Made by a program: the position numbers and the translations under genes. Of a stretch of DNA of 64,000 bases, positions 1 through 10,052 are shown one piece after another; within the stretch, counting starts at the first letter, position 1; the number at the start of each line of letters is the position of its first letter. This DNA is from Nocardiopsis kunsanensis DSM 44524 (GTDB lineage: Bacteria; Actinomycetota; Actinomycetes; Streptosporangiales; Streptosporangiaceae). Location: NCBI RefSeq assembly GCF_000340965.1, contig NZ_ANAY01000009.1, positions 38,822 to 102,821 of the forward strand. The letters are read 5' to 3'. The notes below the pieces were generated by a model. That model searched no databases, was not told the DNA's origin, and worked only from the letters and a program-made list of their open reading frames with translations.

Positions 1-327
1 CCCCTTGCCGAGGCCGAACGCCGAGCCGAGCAGGAGAACGCCGAAGCGATCGTGGTCGTCGACTCGGCCGACCTCCCCGTCTCGATCGTGCACCCCTCCG
101 CCGCCGAGGCCATCACACCCGGGCGCCGGGCCTGGGTCCCCGTGTCCAGCCTGGCCCGGGCCGTGAGCGGGAACTCCGTGGTCCGGGCGGACCTGGAGGG
201 CGAGGAGCTGCTCACCGCCCTGACCTCGCACCCCAGGTCCGAGTACCTGGTGGCCGACGCCGAAGGCGCCGTCCTGGGCGTTCTGCGTGCCGGCGACGTC
301 AACGACGCCATGGCTGGACGCGACTGA
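1..327 (+). CDS. Site-2 protease family (M50) protein, C-terminal CBS part, 5' truncated
   Basis: The frame is open from the first base of the window, so only the last 108 residues of a larger protein are present. The visible part contains a CBS-like segment ending in EYLVADAEGAVLGVLRAGDV, which resembles the C-terminal regulatory CBS pair of actinobacterial M50 (Rip-like) intramembrane metalloproteases. Known M50 proteases cut transmembrane anti-sigma factors or other membrane substrates; the catalytic HExxH part would lie upstream and is not seen. The assignment also leans on family context, because an M50 gene often precedes trmI and arc in actinobacteria. A stand-alone CBS protein is the alternative. 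Confidence 0.65.
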   Translation, partial: PLAEAERRAEQENAEAIVVVDSADLPVSIVHPSAAEAITPGRRAWVPVSSLARAVSGNSVVRADLEGEELLTALTSHPRSEYLVADAEGAVLGVLRAGDVNDAMAGRD

Positions 328-344
328 GCGGGCGCGTCCCCCGT

Positions 345-818
345 TCAACGGCGGGCGCCCTCGGGCCAGAGCACACTGACCGGCCTCGACAACGCCCGCG
401 CGTGCGCGACCACGTCCGCGGTACCGCCCGGGCCACGCGCGGGCTCACCGTCCCAGACCGCCACCAACCGGTCGCAGCGCTCCACCAACAACCGTCCCGC
501 GTCCATGTGCGCCCGCGGGGTCGACTCCCGGTGCTCCAGCTCGTGCACGAGTACCGCGCGCGAGAGCAACCGGTCGTAGACGGGGTGGTGCTCCCGCGGA
601 AGGGCCCCGCGGTACCCCTGGGCCGGGACGATCACCTCCAAAGGGGCGCCCGCGGCGACCACGGCCTCGGCGAAGGCGGTGTCGGGACCGTCGGCCAGGC
701 AGGAGAGGCCCACCATCCGGTACCCGTGCGGTGCCAGGTGCTGACGGAGCATCACGGCCGCGGCCGCCTCGACATCGGGGGGCAGATGCCGGTGACCGGT
801 GACACCGATACGGATCAC
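345..818 (-). CDS. SLOG/Rossmann-like nucleotide-binding protein
   Basis: 157 residues. The N-terminus reads MIRIGVTGHRHL, followed by GLSCLADGPDTAFAEAV, CDRLVAVWDGEPARGPGGTA and a final RPVSVLWP strand. This succession of a glycine-rich first loop, an alpha/beta core and a GG-T-D motif resembles SLOG/LOG-type Rossmannoid proteins and nucleoside deoxyribosyltransferase-like folds, which bind nucleotide ligands. No membrane segment or signal peptide is visible. It lies 27 bp downstream of the XRE regulator gene on the same strand, so the two are probably co-transcribed. The ligand is unknown; a sensor role is inference. Confidence 0.6.
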   Translation of the reverse strand: MIRIGVTGHRHLPPDVEAAAAVMLRQHLAPHGYRMVGLSCLADGPDTAFAEAVVAAGAPLEVIVPAQGYRGALPREHHPVYDRLLSRAVLVHELEHRESTPRAHMDAGRLLVERCDRLVAVWDGEPARGPGGTADVVAHARALSRPVSVLWPEGARR

Positions 819-845
819 ATGTCCTCCTCGGGGATTGCGGATCTC

Positions 846-2168
846 CTATCCAGCGGCGGTACCCCTTACGAGGGCCTCCATCCGCCGGTCGAACTCACGC
901 ACGCAGAGCGCACCCGGACCCCGGTAGGCCTTCCGGAACGAGTGCACCCGGGCCACCAGCCTGCGCGAATCGAAACGCAGCCCGGTCGAGAGCGCCTCGT
1001 CCACCAACCGGAAGGCCTCCTCGACCTCGCCGGCGTCCACGTGCGCCGAGGCCAGCTCCACCTGCAACAGGGCCGACTGTTTGGCGCTGGCCGGGCGCCG
1101 GGCGTGGGCCTCCGCGAAAGCCTTGCGCGCCTCCTCGGGGCGCTGCAGGCGCACCTCCACCTTGGCCCGGGCCCCCGCGACCTTGGTGTGGTCGAAGGCG
1201 AACACCCACGGCCAGGGCGGATCGGTGTTGCCGGGACGGTCGACCTCCTGTTCCGCGCGCCGGATCGCCCGTGCCGCCGCTGCCCGGTCGCCCACCCCCG
1301 CGTGCGCCAACGCACCTGTGCACGACAGCCAGGCACGCGCTGTCGGATGCGCACTGCGCCCGAGTACGTGTTCGGCCTCGTGCACCAGCGCCAACCCGAG
1401 CTCGGGGGCCTCGGCCACCTCGATCTCGAAGACCGCCAACGACCCGAGCATGTACACGTCCAGCAGGCGTATGCGGGCCTGCCGCGCGCGGAGGACGGCG
1501 TTGCGGTAGTGCGTGCGGGCCGCCTCGGTCGCTCCCTGGTCGGCGTGCAGCCACGCTGCGAACCCGGAGGCCTCGCTCGCGGCCGCGCTCAGGTCCGTGC
1601 GGAACGGTGTCCCGTGCGCGTTCGCGAGCATTTGCTCGGACAGATGCACGTGCGCAGCAGCACCGGGCAGCAGGTGCCGGGCGGAGGACGAGGCGTCCAT
1701 CCGCCGTTGCCCGCTGGTGATGGTGCGCAAGGCCGGCGCGGTCGACTCGTCCACGGAGCCCTGTTCCCCGGCCCCCGCCGGCCCGCCGACCGTCAGGAAC
1801 GCACCCGCGGCCACGGCCCGGCCGAAATCACGGCGTCTCGTGAGACCCACCCCCTTCGTCCCGCCCGGACCGAGGACGGTCGGGCCCTCCCTCGAGGGAA
1901 CGCCGCCGAAACGCAGCAGGTGCAACGGAACCCCCAGGCGTTCGGCCACGTCCTGGATCTGCTCGGCGGTCAGTGACTGCCGCCCGTTGATCACACGTGA
2001 GACCCAGCTCTGGGAGTAACCGGCGGCCCGGGCGAGGTCGCCCTGGGACCACCCGCGTGCCGTGCGCACACCCTCGATGACCACGGCCATGTCGCAGGTG
2101 GCCAGAGCGGCCGCCATGGAGGGACGTGACCACAGGTCCGTCGGAAGAACGCTGTCTGGTTGGGGCAT
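846..2168 (-). CDS. XRE-family HTH regulator with TPR-like C-terminal region
   Basis: 440 residues. Residues about 28-85 form a Cro/C1-type helix-turn-helix (ARGWSQGDLARAAGYSQSWV, then LTAEQIQDVAERLGVP). A linker follows, then an alanine-rich all-helical half consistent with tetratricopeptide-like repeats (about residues 160-430). This is the usual build of large actinobacterial XRE regulators that often control a neighbouring gene. The downstream SLOG-like gene is the likely partner. The ATG at 2168 is preceded on the minus strand by a TAACCT -10 motif only 6 nt away and no Shine-Dalgarno, suggesting a leaderless transcript. Target and signal are unknown. Confidence 0.8.
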   Translation of the reverse strand: MPQPDSVLPTDLWSRPSMAAALATCDMAVVIEGVRTARGWSQGDLARAAGYSQSWVSRVINGRQSLTAEQIQDVAERLGVPLHLLRFGGVPSREGPTVLGPGGTKGVGLTRRRDFGRAVAAGAFLTVGGPAGAGEQGSVDESTAPALRTITSGQRRMDASSSARHLLPGAAAHVHLSEQMLANAHGTPFRTDLSAAASEASGFAAWLHADQGATEAARTHYRNAVLRARQARIRLLDVYMLGSLAVFEIEVAEAPELGLALVHEAEHVLGRSAHPTARAWLSCTGALAHAGVGDRAAAARAIRRAEQEVDRPGNTDPPWPWVFAFDHTKVAGARAKVEVRLQRPEEARKAFAEAHARRPASAKQSALLQVELASAHVDAGEVEEAFRLVDEALSTGLRFDSRRLVARVHSFRKAYRGPGALCVREFDRRMEALVRGTAAG

Positions 2169-2174
2169 GAGCTT

Positions 2175-2180
2175 AGGTTA
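2175..2180 (-). promoter_or_regulatory. Leaderless -10 element of the XRE gene
   Basis: TAACCT on the minus strand fits the actinobacterial -10 consensus TAnnnT and ends 6 nt before the ATG, leaving no room for a ribosome binding site. No clear -35 box was seen. Confidence 0.45.
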
Positions 2181-2366
2181 GGGATTCCGGGCGGCCCCGG
2201 TGGCTGTCTGCAGAAAATAAATCCCGATGCGTGATCCGCATAGCCGGGTGTTCGGGTGCTCACTGTGCGAGAGGATCAGTGGTGAGGCCGGTGTCGTTCG
2301 GTGCCCCGGCCGCGATGACAGCACCCCGTCCGGCTGCGACCGGACCGATCACCGCGGGAGGTCTCC

Positions 2367-2672
2367 GTGAGCGCCCAGATCTCGGACCCGGCCGGCCACG
2401 CCCTGCGCGGGCTCGCCGTTGAACTGCGCTCTCGCGGTGTGGAGGCCACCGAGGACCGGGAGCGCGGTCTGGTCCTGGTCACCGGGGCCCCCTCCGGCCG
2501 CAGCAGCGCCCTGCTGCGGCCCCACCGGGGTGATCTGTGGTGGTGGATCCGCCGACCGATCCAGGACGGTGTCCCCCCGGCACCGTCGGGGATCCCGTTG
2601 GCACCGGCGCACCGCACCTCACACGTCGCCGGGAGGATCGCGGGCGTCCCGGCCCCGGACGGTGCCGTCTGA
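2367..2672 (+). CDS. Small hypothetical protein
   Basis: 101 residues, beginning MSAQISDPAGHALRGLAVEL and containing LLRPHRGDLWWWIRRP. The GTG start has a good Shine-Dalgarno (GGGAGG) about 6 nt upstream. The N-terminal half looks helical, the C-terminal half is proline- and alanine-rich; there is no membrane segment. The gene is divergent from the XRE regulator about 200 bp away, a layout in which the regulator may control this gene. I do not recognise the family. It ends 24 bp before the convergent ppgK stop. Confidence 0.6.
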   Translation: MSAQISDPAGHALRGLAVELRSRGVEATEDRERGLVLVTGAPSGRSSALLRPHRGDLWWWIRRPIQDGVPPAPSGIPLAPAHRTSHVAGRIAGVPAPDGAV

Positions 2673-2696
2673 GCCGGGGCCTCTGCCTCGCACCGG

Positions 2697-3446
2697 TCAT
2701 CCGGCCGCGAGCACGGCGCCGATGATCCCGGAGGTGTTGCGCAACTCGGCGGCCACCACGGGGGTGCGCAGCTCCAGGTACGGCAGGAACTCCGGGGCCT
2801 GGCGGCTGACCCCACCGCCGACCACGATCAGGTCCGGCCACAGCAGGTCCTCCACCACCCGGTAGTAGCGCTGGAGGCGCTCGGTGGCCCAGCCGCGGTA
2901 GCTCAGCCCGTCCCGGTTCCTCGCCCAGGAGGAGGCCCGTGTCTCGGCGTCGTGGCCGTCGATCTCCAGATGGCCGAACTCGGTGTTGGGGACCAGGTGC
3001 CCGTCCATGACCAACGCGGTACCGATGCCCGTGCCCAGCGTCGTCATCAGCACGACCCCGGACGCGGTGCGTGCGGCACCGTGGTGCACCTCGGCCAGGG
3101 CGGCCGCGTCGGCGTCGTTGAGAACACGCACCGGCCGGTCCAGGACCCGGGAGAACAGGAGCGCTGCGTCGGCGCCCACCCATGAGCGGTCCACGTTGGC
3201 GGCGGTGCGCACCACCCCGTTCTGCACCACACCGGGGAAGGTGATCCCCGCGGGCCCGCCCGCCGTCCCGGGAAAACACCCCGCGATCTCGCGGACCACC
3301 TCGGCCACCGCCTCGGGGGTGGAGTGCTCCGGGGTGGCGTACTCGGCCTGCTCGGCGAGGAACTCGCCCGTGTCCGGGTCCACCGGAGCTCCCTTGATCC
3401 CGCTGCCGCCGATGTCGACACCCAACAGGGGCCTGCGTTCTGACAT
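2697..3446 (-). CDS. ppgK: Polyphosphate glucokinase
   Basis: 249 residues, normal length for PpgK. The start [20 protein letters not shown] is the ROK/hexokinase phosphate-1 motif; [30 protein letters not shown] and [12 protein letters not shown] complete the sugar kinase fold and the EIDG region typical of this family. PpgK phosphorylates glucose to glucose-6-phosphate with inorganic polyphosphate (and ATP) in the cytosol. The ATG at 3446 was chosen because the conserved domain begins at once; the frame stays open upstream but that extension has no homology-like features. It is divergent from trmI. Confidence 0.92.
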   Translation of the reverse strand: MSERRPLLGVDIGGSGIKGAPVDPDTGEFLAEQAEYATPEHSTPEAVAEVVREIAGCFPGTAGGPAGITFPGVVQNGVVRTAANVDRSWVGADAALLFSRVLDRPVRVLNDADAAALAEVHHGAARTASGVVLMTTLGTGIGTALVMDGHLVPNTEFGHLEIDGHDAETRASSWARNRDGLSYRGWATERLQRYYRVVEDLLWPDLIVVGGGVSRQAPEFLPYLELRTPVVAAELRNTSGIIGAVLAAG

Positions 3447-3654
3447 GGGTCCGTCGTCTCCTGTGGTCCTGGTGTACTGTGCGGCGCCCGCGCCGCCCGC
3501 CGGCCACGATCCTGCCCCGCCGCGGTGTTTCCCGCACACCCGGAGCGGCCCGGACGTGTGCCGCTGCCGCCGGTGTGGTCGGTGCGGTACCGGTGTGCCG
3601 ATACTCTGGGCGACTGCCCTTGACCACACCCGACGCGGGAAGACGAGAGCGACG

Positions 3655-4614
3655 TTGACCGGTATCCATGGCCGCCGCGGGCCCTTCACCGACGGCGACA
3701 CCGTGCAGTTGACCGACCCGAAGGGCCGGATGCACACCATCACCCTGCGCGAGGGTGGCGCCTTCCACTCGCACAAGGGCCGTATCGCCCATGACGACCT
3801 CATCGGCGATCCCGAGGGCAGCGTCGTGCAGTCCAACACCGGTACCGCTTACGTGGCACTGCGGCCGTTGCTCATCGACTACACCCTGTCCATGAAACGC
3901 GGAGCGACCATCGTCTACCCCAAGGACGCGGCGCAGGTGCTGGTCGAGGCCGACATCTTCCCCGGCGCGCACGTGGTGGAGGCCGGTGCCGGTTCGGGGG
4001 CGATGTCCAACTGGCTGTTGCGTGCGGTCGGCGAGAACGGCACGGTCTCCTCCTACGAGCGTCGGGCCGACTTCGCCGAGATCGCCCGCAAGAACGTGGA
4101 ACGTTTCCACGGGGGCCCGCACCCGGCCTGGAAACTGACCGTGGGTGAGCTGGGCGAATCCCTGCAGGACACCGATGTCGACCGGGTCTTCCTGGACATG
4201 CTCGCCCCCTGGGAGAACCTCGACGCCGTTGCCCGCGCCCTGCGCCCCGGCGGCCTGGTCTGCTGCTACGTGGCCACCACGACCCAGCTCTCCCGCGTCG
4301 TGGAGGACCTGCGCGAGGACGAGCGTTTCTACGAGCCGCGCTCGTGGGAGACGATGCTGCGCACCTGGCACGTGGAGGGCCTCGCGGTGCGCCCGGACCA
4401 CCGCATGATCGGCCACACCGGCTTCCTCGTGGTGGCCCGCCGCCTGGCCGACGGTGCGCAGGCCCCCGACCGCCGCCGCCGTCCGGCCAAGGGCGCCTAC
4501 GGCAAGGACTACGAGAAGGCCAGGGCCGCTGAGCGCGGGACCGAGCAGACCGCTGCACCCGGGCCCGCAGCGCCCGAGGAGGAGGGGACCGGGAACGGCG
4601 CCGACCGAACCTGA
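3655..4614 (+). CDS. trmI: tRNA (adenine-58-N1)-methyltransferase
   Basis: 319 residues. The TrmI N-terminal segment ([32 protein letters not shown]) is followed by the SAM-binding motif [13 protein letters not shown] (residues about 108-120), and later [20 protein letters not shown] and [18 protein letters not shown]. TrmI methylates A58 in the T-loop of tRNA. The TTG at 3655 is chosen because the conserved RRGPF start follows directly and GAGAG lies 5 nt upstream. The C-terminal tail is low-complexity and charged ([20 protein letters not shown]), as in other actinobacterial orthologues, which commonly sit next to the proteasomal ATPase gene. Confidence 0.92.
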   Translation: MTGIHGRRGPFTDGDTVQLTDPKGRMHTITLREGGAFHSHKGRIAHDDLIGDPEGSVVQSNTGTAYVALRPLLIDYTLSMKRGATIVYPKDAAQVLVEADIFPGAHVVEAGAGSGAMSNWLLRAVGENGTVSSYERRADFAEIARKNVERFHGGPHPAWKLTVGELGESLQDTDVDRVFLDMLAPWENLDAVARALRPGGLVCCYVATTTQLSRVVEDLREDERFYEPRSWETMLRTWHVEGLAVRPDHRMIGHTGFLVVARRLADGAQAPDRRRRPAKGAYGKDYEKARAAERGTEQTAAPGPAAPEEEGTGNGADRT

Positions 4615-5014
4615 GCCCGTGGCCGTTGACGGCCGGTGGTGGGGGCGTCCGCATACTGCCACCCCGCCCGTGGCGCTGCTGCGTTCTTCGGCCACTTCCC
4701 TCCCGCAGGCTCCCTGCGCCGCTTCCGCAACGGCCCCGACGTGTTTGCCGCACGCCCGGGGCCGTTCGTGTTCCCGCCCCGGTGCGGGGTTCCGACGTGA
4801 GAAGAGGAGCGTCCGGGCTTGACCCGGTGGTGCCCGTGAACAGGCGCCGAGGTTACGTTCTCATGACGTCGGGTGATCGACTACCAGTCTGACCTGCGCC
4901 GACGCAAGGCCTGAAAATGAGTGCTACGACACTCCCCGGGCCTGGGAGGTTAGGAAAGGGGCAGGGGTAGGTAGGCTCCCGAGTAGTCGTCCTTCTCATA
5001 GGGAGGTGGCGGAC
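4615..5014. other. Intergenic region before arc, with a possible promoter
   Basis: About 400 bp without a convincing gene. A TAGGCT box at 4972-4977 preceded by TTAGGA at 4950-4955 (16-bp spacing) is a weak promoter candidate for arc, with GGGAGG at 5001-5006 as its ribosome binding site. Short frames here are read as shadows. Confidence 0.35.
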
Positions 5015-6775
5015 GTGGCCGAGCGCGACGACGAGCGCCAGAGCGACCAGGACCGTGAAGTCGCCGAACTCACGGCCCAGGTCTCCTACATGGAAAAAGA
5101 ACTCAGCGTGCTTCGGCGTAAGCTCGCCGATTCCCCCCGACATGTACGCCTGCTGGAGGAACGGCTGCGGGAGGCACAGACCGACCTCGCGGCGGCCAAC
5201 AGCCAGAACGAGCGGCTCGTCTCCACGCTCAAGGAGGCGCGTGAACAGATCGTCGCTCTCAAAGAGGAGGTCGACCGCCTCGCCCAGCCCCCGTCGGGTT
5301 TCGGTGTCTACCTCGGTTCCCGCGAGGACGAGACCGTCGAGATCTTCACCAACGGCCGCAAGATGCGGGTCAGCGTCAGTCCCTCGGTCGACGTGGAGTC
5401 CCTGCGTCCCGGCCAGGAGGTCATGCTGAACGAGGCCTTCAACGTGGTGGAGGCCGAGTCCTTCGAGACCGTCGGCGACGTCGTCATGCTCAAGGAGCTC
5501 CTCGAGGACGGCGAGCGTGCGCTGGTCATCTCCAACCACGACGACGAACGCATCGTCCGCCTCGCAGAGCCCCTGCGCGAGGAACCCCTGCGGGCCGGCG
5601 ACTCCCTGCTGCTGGAGACGCGTTCCGGTTACGCCTACGAGCGCATCCCCAAGTCCGAGGTCGAGGAACTCATCCTCGAAGAGGTCCCCGACATCGCCTA
5701 CACCGACATCGGTGGTCTCGGCGGGCAGATCGAGATGATCCGCGACGCGGTCGAACTGCCCTACCTGCACAAGAACCTCTTCTACGAGCACCAGCTGCGC
5801 CCGCCCAAGGGCGTGCTGCTCTACGGCCCCCCGGGTTGCGGGAAGACCCTCATCGCCAAGGCGGTGGCCAACTCCCTGGCCAAGCAGGTCTCCGAGCGCA
5901 CCGGCCACGACGTCGGCAAGAGCTTCTTCCTCAACATCAAGGGACCGGAGCTGCTCAACAAGTACGTCGGTGAGACCGAACGCCACATCCGCCTGGTCTT
6001 CCAGCGTGCCCGGGAGAAGGCGGGCGAGGGCACCCCCGTCATCGTCTTCTTCGACGAGATGGACTCCATCTTCCGTACCCGCGGTTCCGGCGTCTCCTCC
6101 GACGTGGAGAACACCATCGTCCCGCAGCTCCTCAGTGAGATCGACGGTGTGGAGGGCCTGGAGAACGTCATCGTCATCGGTGCCTCCAACCGTGAGGACA
6201 TGATCGACCCAGCGATCCTGCGCCCGGGCCGGCTCGACGTCAAGATCAAGATCGAGCGCCCCGACGCCGAGGCCGCGGGCGACATCTTCGCCAAGTACAT
6301 CACCGACGAACTGCCGCTGCACGACGAGGACCTGGCCGAGCACGGCGGGTCGCGCCGGGCCACCGTCGACGCGATGATCCAGCGGGTCGTCGAGCGCATG
6401 TACACCGAGGACGAGGAGAACCGCTTCCTGGAGGTCACCTACGCGGACGGTGACAAGGAGGTCCTCTACTTCAAGGACTTCAACTCCGGCGCGATGATCG
6501 AGAACATCGTCGACCGGGCCAAGAAGATGGCCATCAAGGACTACATCGACAACCAGTCCAAGGGGCTGCGGGTCTCCCACCTGCTCCAGGCCTGCGTCGA
6601 CGAGTTCAGCGAGAACGAGGACCTGCCCAACACCACCAACCCGGACGACTGGGCGCGCATCTCCGGCAAGAAGGGCGAGCGGATCGTCTACATCCGCACC
6701 CTGGTCTCCGGCAAGAAGGGCGCCGACTCCGGCCGGTCCATCGACACCGTCGCCAACACCGGCCAGTACCTGTAG
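5015..6775 (+). CDS. arc: Proteasome-associated AAA ATPase ARC/Mpa
   Basis: 586 residues from GTG 5015; GGGAGG at 5001-5006 is 8 nt upstream, whereas the in-frame GTG at 5006 overlaps that site and is unlikely. Order of parts: a coiled coil (about 11-92) that binds Pup, a double OB region (about 95-215), then the AAA domain with Walker A GPPGCGKT (271-278), Walker [10 protein letters not shown] (342-350) and the second region of homology at ILRPGRLD. The protein ends in GQYL, the penultimate tyrosine tail that docks on the proteasome alpha ring. ARC/Mpa hexamers capture pupylated proteins and thread them into PrcAB. A hairpin follows the stop and dop has its own promoter. Confidence 0.96.
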   Translation: MAERDDERQSDQDREVAELTAQVSYMEKELSVLRRKLADSPRHVRLLEERLREAQTDLAAANSQNERLVSTLKEAREQIVALKEEVDRLAQPPSGFGVYLGSREDETVEIFTNGRKMRVSVSPSVDVESLRPGQEVMLNEAFNVVEAESFETVGDVVMLKELLEDGERALVISNHDDERIVRLAEPLREEPLRAGDSLLLETRSGYAYERIPKSEVEELILEEVPDIAYTDIGGLGGQIEMIRDAVELPYLHKNLFYEHQLRPPKGVLLYGPPGCGKTLIAKAVANSLAKQVSERTGHDVGKSFFLNIKGPELLNKYVGETERHIRLVFQRAREKAGEGTPVIVFFDEMDSIFRTRGSGVSSDVENTIVPQLLSEIDGVEGLENVIVIGASNREDMIDPAILRPGRLDVKIKIERPDAEAAGDIFAKYITDELPLHDEDLAEHGGSRRATVDAMIQRVVERMYTEDEENRFLEVTYADGDKEVLYFKDFNSGAMIENIVDRAKKMAIKDYIDNQSKGLRVSHLLQACVDEFSENEDLPNTTNPDDWARISGKKGERIVYIRTLVSGKKGADSGRSIDTVANTGQYL

Positions 6776-6795
6776 GAACGGTTCCACCACGCCCG

Positions 6796-6826
6796 GGAGG
6801 GCCGGCCGCACCGCGGTCGGCCCTCC
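6796..6826 (+). terminator. Hairpin after arc
   Basis: GGAGGGCCGGCC (6796-6807) pairs with GGTCGGCCCTCC (6815-6826) through one wobble, with a 7-nt loop and no T-run. It probably limits read-through from arc into dop. Confidence 0.55.
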
Positions 6827-6923
6827 GCGTGCGACCGCAGTGGCCTCCGGTGGCAAAACGCCCGGGAAGGCGGCACTTGGGCCACAATTACCGACGAAGC
6901 GTTCAAGAACGGCTCCGGATGGA

Positions 6924-6929
6924 TAGCCT
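6924..6929 (+). promoter_or_regulatory. Leaderless -10 element of dop
   Basis: TAGCCT ends 6 nt before the dop ATG and there is no Shine-Dalgarno, so the mRNA probably starts at or next to the start codon. TTCAAG at 6902-6907 is a possible weak -35 box (16-bp spacing). Confidence 0.5.
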
Positions 6930-6935
6930 CTCAGC

Positions 6936-8453
6936 ATGAGTGTGCGGCGGATCATGGGTATCGAGACCGAGTACGGCGTTTCCGTACCAGGAAATCCCGG
7001 GGCCAACGCGATGGTCACCTCGACGCAGGTGGTCAACGCCTACCTGGCTGCCTCGGCCGCCCGGGCGCGGCGTGCCCGCTGGGACTTCGAGGAGGAGAAC
7101 CCGCTGCGCGACGCGCGCGGGTTCGACCTGGCGCGCGAGGTGGCCGACCCCACCCAGCTCACCGACGAGGACCTGGGGCTGGCCAACGTCATCCTCACCA
7201 ACGGGGCCCGGCTCTACGTCGACCACGCCCACCCCGAGTACTCGGCGCCCGAGGTGACCAACCCGCGCGATGCCCTGCTCTGGGACAAGGCGGGTGAGCG
7301 CGTCATGGCCGACGCGGCCGCCAGGGCCGCAGCGACACCGGGTATCGACCCCATCCAGTTGTACAAGAACAACACCGACAACAAGGGTGCCTCCTACGGT
7401 TGCCACGAGAACTACCTCATGGACCGGGCCACCCCCTTCGGCGACATCGTGCGCCACCTGATCCCGTTCTTCGTCTCCCGGCAGGTCGTCTGCGGGGCGG
7501 GCAAGGTGGGTCTGGGCGCGGACGGGCAGGAGCCCGGGTTCCAACTGTCCCAGCGCGCGGACTTCTTCGAGGTCGAGGTCGGGTTGGAGACCACCCTGAA
7601 GCGTCCCATCATCAACACCCGGGACGAACCCCACGCCGACCCCGACCGCTACCGGCGCCTGCACGTGATCATCGGCGACGCCAACATGAGCGAGACCTCC
7701 ACCTACCTCAAACTCGGCACCACGGCGCTGGTGCTGTCGATGATCGAGGACGGGTTCCTCTCCTGGGACCTGACCCTGGACTCCTCCGTCCGGGAACTGC
7801 ACCGGATCTCGCACGACCCCGGGCTCACCCACCGGGTCCGGCTGCGTGACGGTCGGCGCATGACCGCGCTGGAGCTGCAGGGCGAGTACCTCGAGCAGGC
7901 GCGCAAGTACGTGGAGGATCGCTACGGCAGCGACGTGGACGCAGACACCGCCGATGTGCTCGACCAGTGGGAACGGATGCTGACGGTCCTGGGCAACGAC
8001 CCCATGGAGCTGGCCGAGGAGCTGGACTGGGTCGCCAAGCTCAAGGTCCTGGAAGGCTATCGCAGCCGGGACGGGATGGAGTGGTCCCACCCGCGGTTGC
8101 AACTGGTCGACCTGCAGTACTCCGACGTGCGGGCGGACAAGGGCATCTACAACCGCCTCGCCCACCGGGGCCGGATGCAGCGCCTGCTCGACGAGAGCGA
8201 GGTGACCCGGGCCATCACCGAGCCGCCCGAGGACACCCGCGCCTACTTCCGCGGCCGCTGCCTGGCCAAGTACGCCGACTCGGTGGCGGCCGCTTCCTGG
8301 GACTCGGTCATATTCGACCTGCCCGGGCACGACTCCCTGCAGCGGGTGCCGACCCTGGAACCGCTGCGCGGCACGAAGGAGTACGTGGGCGATCTGCTGG
8401 ACGCCTGCGAGACCGCCGACGAACTGGTGTCGGTGCTCACCGGCCGCGGCTGA
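6936..8453 (+). CDS. dop: Deamidase/depupylase of Pup
   Basis: 505 residues. Carboxylate-amine ligase-like fold shared with PafA and glutamine synthetase: metal/nucleotide motif MGIETEYGV at the start, the longer Dop loop at about 50-85, [16 protein letters not shown] with the catalytic aspartate at D96, [17 protein letters not shown], and [13 protein letters not shown]. The family turns the C-terminal Gln of Pup into Glu and removes Pup from tagged proteins, using ATP/ADP as cofactor. The Pup encoded here ends in Gln, so Dop is needed before ligation. In most actinobacteria dop is next to pup; here two antisense protease genes (8546-11278) separate them. Confidence 0.96.
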   Translation: MSVRRIMGIETEYGVSVPGNPGANAMVTSTQVVNAYLAASAARARRARWDFEEENPLRDARGFDLAREVADPTQLTDEDLGLANVILTNGARLYVDHAHPEYSAPEVTNPRDALLWDKAGERVMADAAARAAATPGIDPIQLYKNNTDNKGASYGCHENYLMDRATPFGDIVRHLIPFFVSRQVVCGAGKVGLGADGQEPGFQLSQRADFFEVEVGLETTLKRPIINTRDEPHADPDRYRRLHVIIGDANMSETSTYLKLGTTALVLSMIEDGFLSWDLTLDSSVRELHRISHDPGLTHRVRLRDGRRMTALELQGEYLEQARKYVEDRYGSDVDADTADVLDQWERMLTVLGNDPMELAEELDWVAKLKVLEGYRSRDGMEWSHPRLQLVDLQYSDVRADKGIYNRLAHRGRMQRLLDESEVTRAITEPPEDTRAYFRGRCLAKYADSVAAASWDSVIFDLPGHDSLQRVPTLEPLRGTKEYVGDLLDACETADELVSVLTGRG

Positions 8454-8463
8454 GACGGACGAG

Positions 8464-8507
8464 GAGCGCCCCCGTCCCTGCCGTGAGGGCAGTGGGCGGG
8501 GGCGCTC
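8464..8507. terminator. Bidirectional terminator hairpin between dop and the first protease gene
   Basis: A long imperfect inverted repeat: GAGCGCCCCCG at the left end pairs with CGGGGGCGCTC at the right end, with further pairing (CTGCC/GGCAG) inside. It lies between two convergent genes and can end both transcripts. Confidence 0.65.
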
Positions 8508-8545
8508 GGCGTGACCGGCGGGGGACCCCGGTCACCTCAGGGGGA

Positions 8546-9697
8546 TCAGGTGCTCAGGTTCAGGTTCCAGGAGTTCAGCATGGGGTTGACCTCCTGGTAG
8601 TAGGTGGTGCCGCCCCAGCTGCAGTTGCCGGAACCGCCGGAGGTCACGCCCTGGGCCTGGCTGCCGGAGATGAAGGAACCGCCGGAGTCACCGGGCTCGG
8701 CGCACACGCTCGTGCGGGTCAGGTCGCGGACGGTGCCCTGCGGGTAGCTCACGGTCTGGCCGCGGGCCTGGATGGTGCCGCAGTGCCAACCGGTGGTGGA
8801 ACCGGAGCGGCACACCTGCGAACCGATGGGGGCCTGGGTGGAGCCGGAGACGGCCACGTCGCTGCCGGAGTTGTACCGGTTCACCAGGTTGGTCAGGGAG
8901 AAGTTGGACGTGCCCCGCACGAAGGCGGCGTCGTTGCCGGGGAAGACCGACTGGGAGAAGACGCCGCTGCCGTTGCCGATACTGACCGAGGAACCGGTGG
9001 TACCGCAGTGTCCGGCGGTGACGAAGCCGGGCTGTCCGTAGGAGTCCGAAGCGGGGAAGCCGACCGAGCAGCGGCTGCTCCCGCCGATGGTGTAGGCGTC
9101 GCCGCCGACGATGTTGGCGTAGACCTCGGGCGCCTCGTCGGTGGTCTCGACCCGCACGTCCGCGGGGTCGACCCCGGCGGAGGAGAGCAGGGCGTCGACG
9201 TCGGCGTCCGCCCCCTCCAGGGTCTCGATCACCACGGTGTCGTTCTCGACCTCGGGGTACCAGCCCACGACACCCTCCTGGGCGCCGGCGCTGTCGAGGT
9301 CGGAGATGAGGTCGTCCAGCCCCTCGACACCGTGCTCGACCACGGCGGCCTCGGCACCGGCGGCTTCGACGCCGGGCACGGCGGCCGAGTCGGTGACCAG
9401 CACGGTCAGGTCGTGGGTTTCGGTGTCGAAGAGCGAACCGCCGTAGTGTTCGCCCGCGGCCTCGGTGGCCTCGGCGTCCACGTCCAGGGCGCTCTCCTGC
9501 GCATCGATGAGATCGGTGGCCTCGGCCTCGTTCAGGCCGAGATCGCGCTCGAGGGCCTCGGCCATGGTGGTGGCCTCGGCCGGTTCGGTGGGGTTCTGGG
9601 GTGCGGGTGCGGCGCCGGCGGTCGGTGCTGCCGCCACGGACATGCCGAGGGCGAGGGCGCCGGTGCCGATCGCGGAGATGATGGGGGAGGCTCGCAT
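8546..9697 (-). CDS. Secreted S1-family (alpha-lytic/streptogrisin-type) serine protease 1
   Basis: 383 residues as a pre-pro-enzyme. A signal peptide (about 1-29, ending AGA-A) is followed by an acidic pro-region (about 30-193) of the alpha-lytic protease prodomain type, then a mature domain from about A194 (ANIVGGDAYTIGG). Catalytic triad: H230 in TAGHCG, D256 in GNDAAF, S338 in GDSGGS. Cysteine pairs CSVGF...HCG and CRSGSTTGWHC match the family. The mature domain (about 190 residues) strongly resembles Nocardiopsis alkaline proteases. ATG 9697 was chosen because the signal peptide starts there. The gene has its own promoter with an inverted-repeat operator and lies antisense within the Pup-proteasome locus. 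Confidence 0.93.
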   Translation of the reverse strand: MRASPIISAIGTGALALGMSVAAAPTAGAAPAPQNPTEPAEATTMAEALERDLGLNEAEATDLIDAQESALDVDAEATEAAGEHYGGSLFDTETHDLTVLVTDSAAVPGVEAAGAEAAVVEHGVEGLDDLISDLDSAGAQEGVVGWYPEVENDTVVIETLEGADADVDALLSSAGVDPADVRVETTDEAPEVYANIVGGDAYTIGGSSRCSVGFPASDSYGQPGFVTAGHCGTTGSSVSIGNGSGVFSQSVFPGNDAAFVRGTSNFSLTNLVNRYNSGSDVAVSGSTQAPIGSQVCRSGSTTGWHCGTIQARGQTVSYPQGTVRDLTRTSVCAEPGDSGGSFISGSQAQGVTSGGSGNCSWGGTTYYQEVNPMLNSWNLNLST

Positions 9698-9794
9698 GTG
9701 CCCTGTCTCCAAATGGGGGATGAGCGGGGGATTCGCGGGCCGTGCCCGTGAGGGAACGGCCTGCGTCCGGGGCGGACGGTGTCCGCTCCCGAAG

Positions 9795-9830
9795 TTCACC
9801 GATACATTCGGTAAACGATCACCGACTATA
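9795..9830 (-). promoter_or_regulatory. Promoter and operator of protease gene 1
   Basis: On the minus strand TATAGT (9830-9825) is a good -10 box. Twelve bases downstream is the inverted repeat ACCGA-N5-TCGGT (9798-9812), extendable to 8-bp arms with one mismatch (9795-9815). The position around +5 to +20 suits a repressor site. The same arrangement occurs before protease gene 2. Confidence 0.6.
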
Positions 9831-10052
9831 GGTCGACACTTCGAGCAGGAGAAGACCTGTTTTCCCATGGGTTATTCAGTGCCGGTGTCCATGCTTCGGA
9901 ACGTGAATAACTTTCCATTGCGCTCGGTGATCGGAGATCTCATCACCTCACTGTTCTGATGCCGAACGCTCACCCAACGCGCTGACGGCTCCCACGCAAG
10001 GGGAGCAGCATGGCCGGATGCGGACATCCGGCACGGTTCCGACCACGAAGAA

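Noticed and set aside
2174..2187. Half match to an iron box (TTAGGTTAGG) next to the XRE start
   Set aside because: The second half is missing (GATTCCGGG), and the bases are better explained as the leaderless -10 box on the other strand.
5006..5014. Upstream GTG (5006) as the arc start
   Set aside because: It overlaps the GGGAGG ribosome binding site; GTG 5015 has correct spacing.
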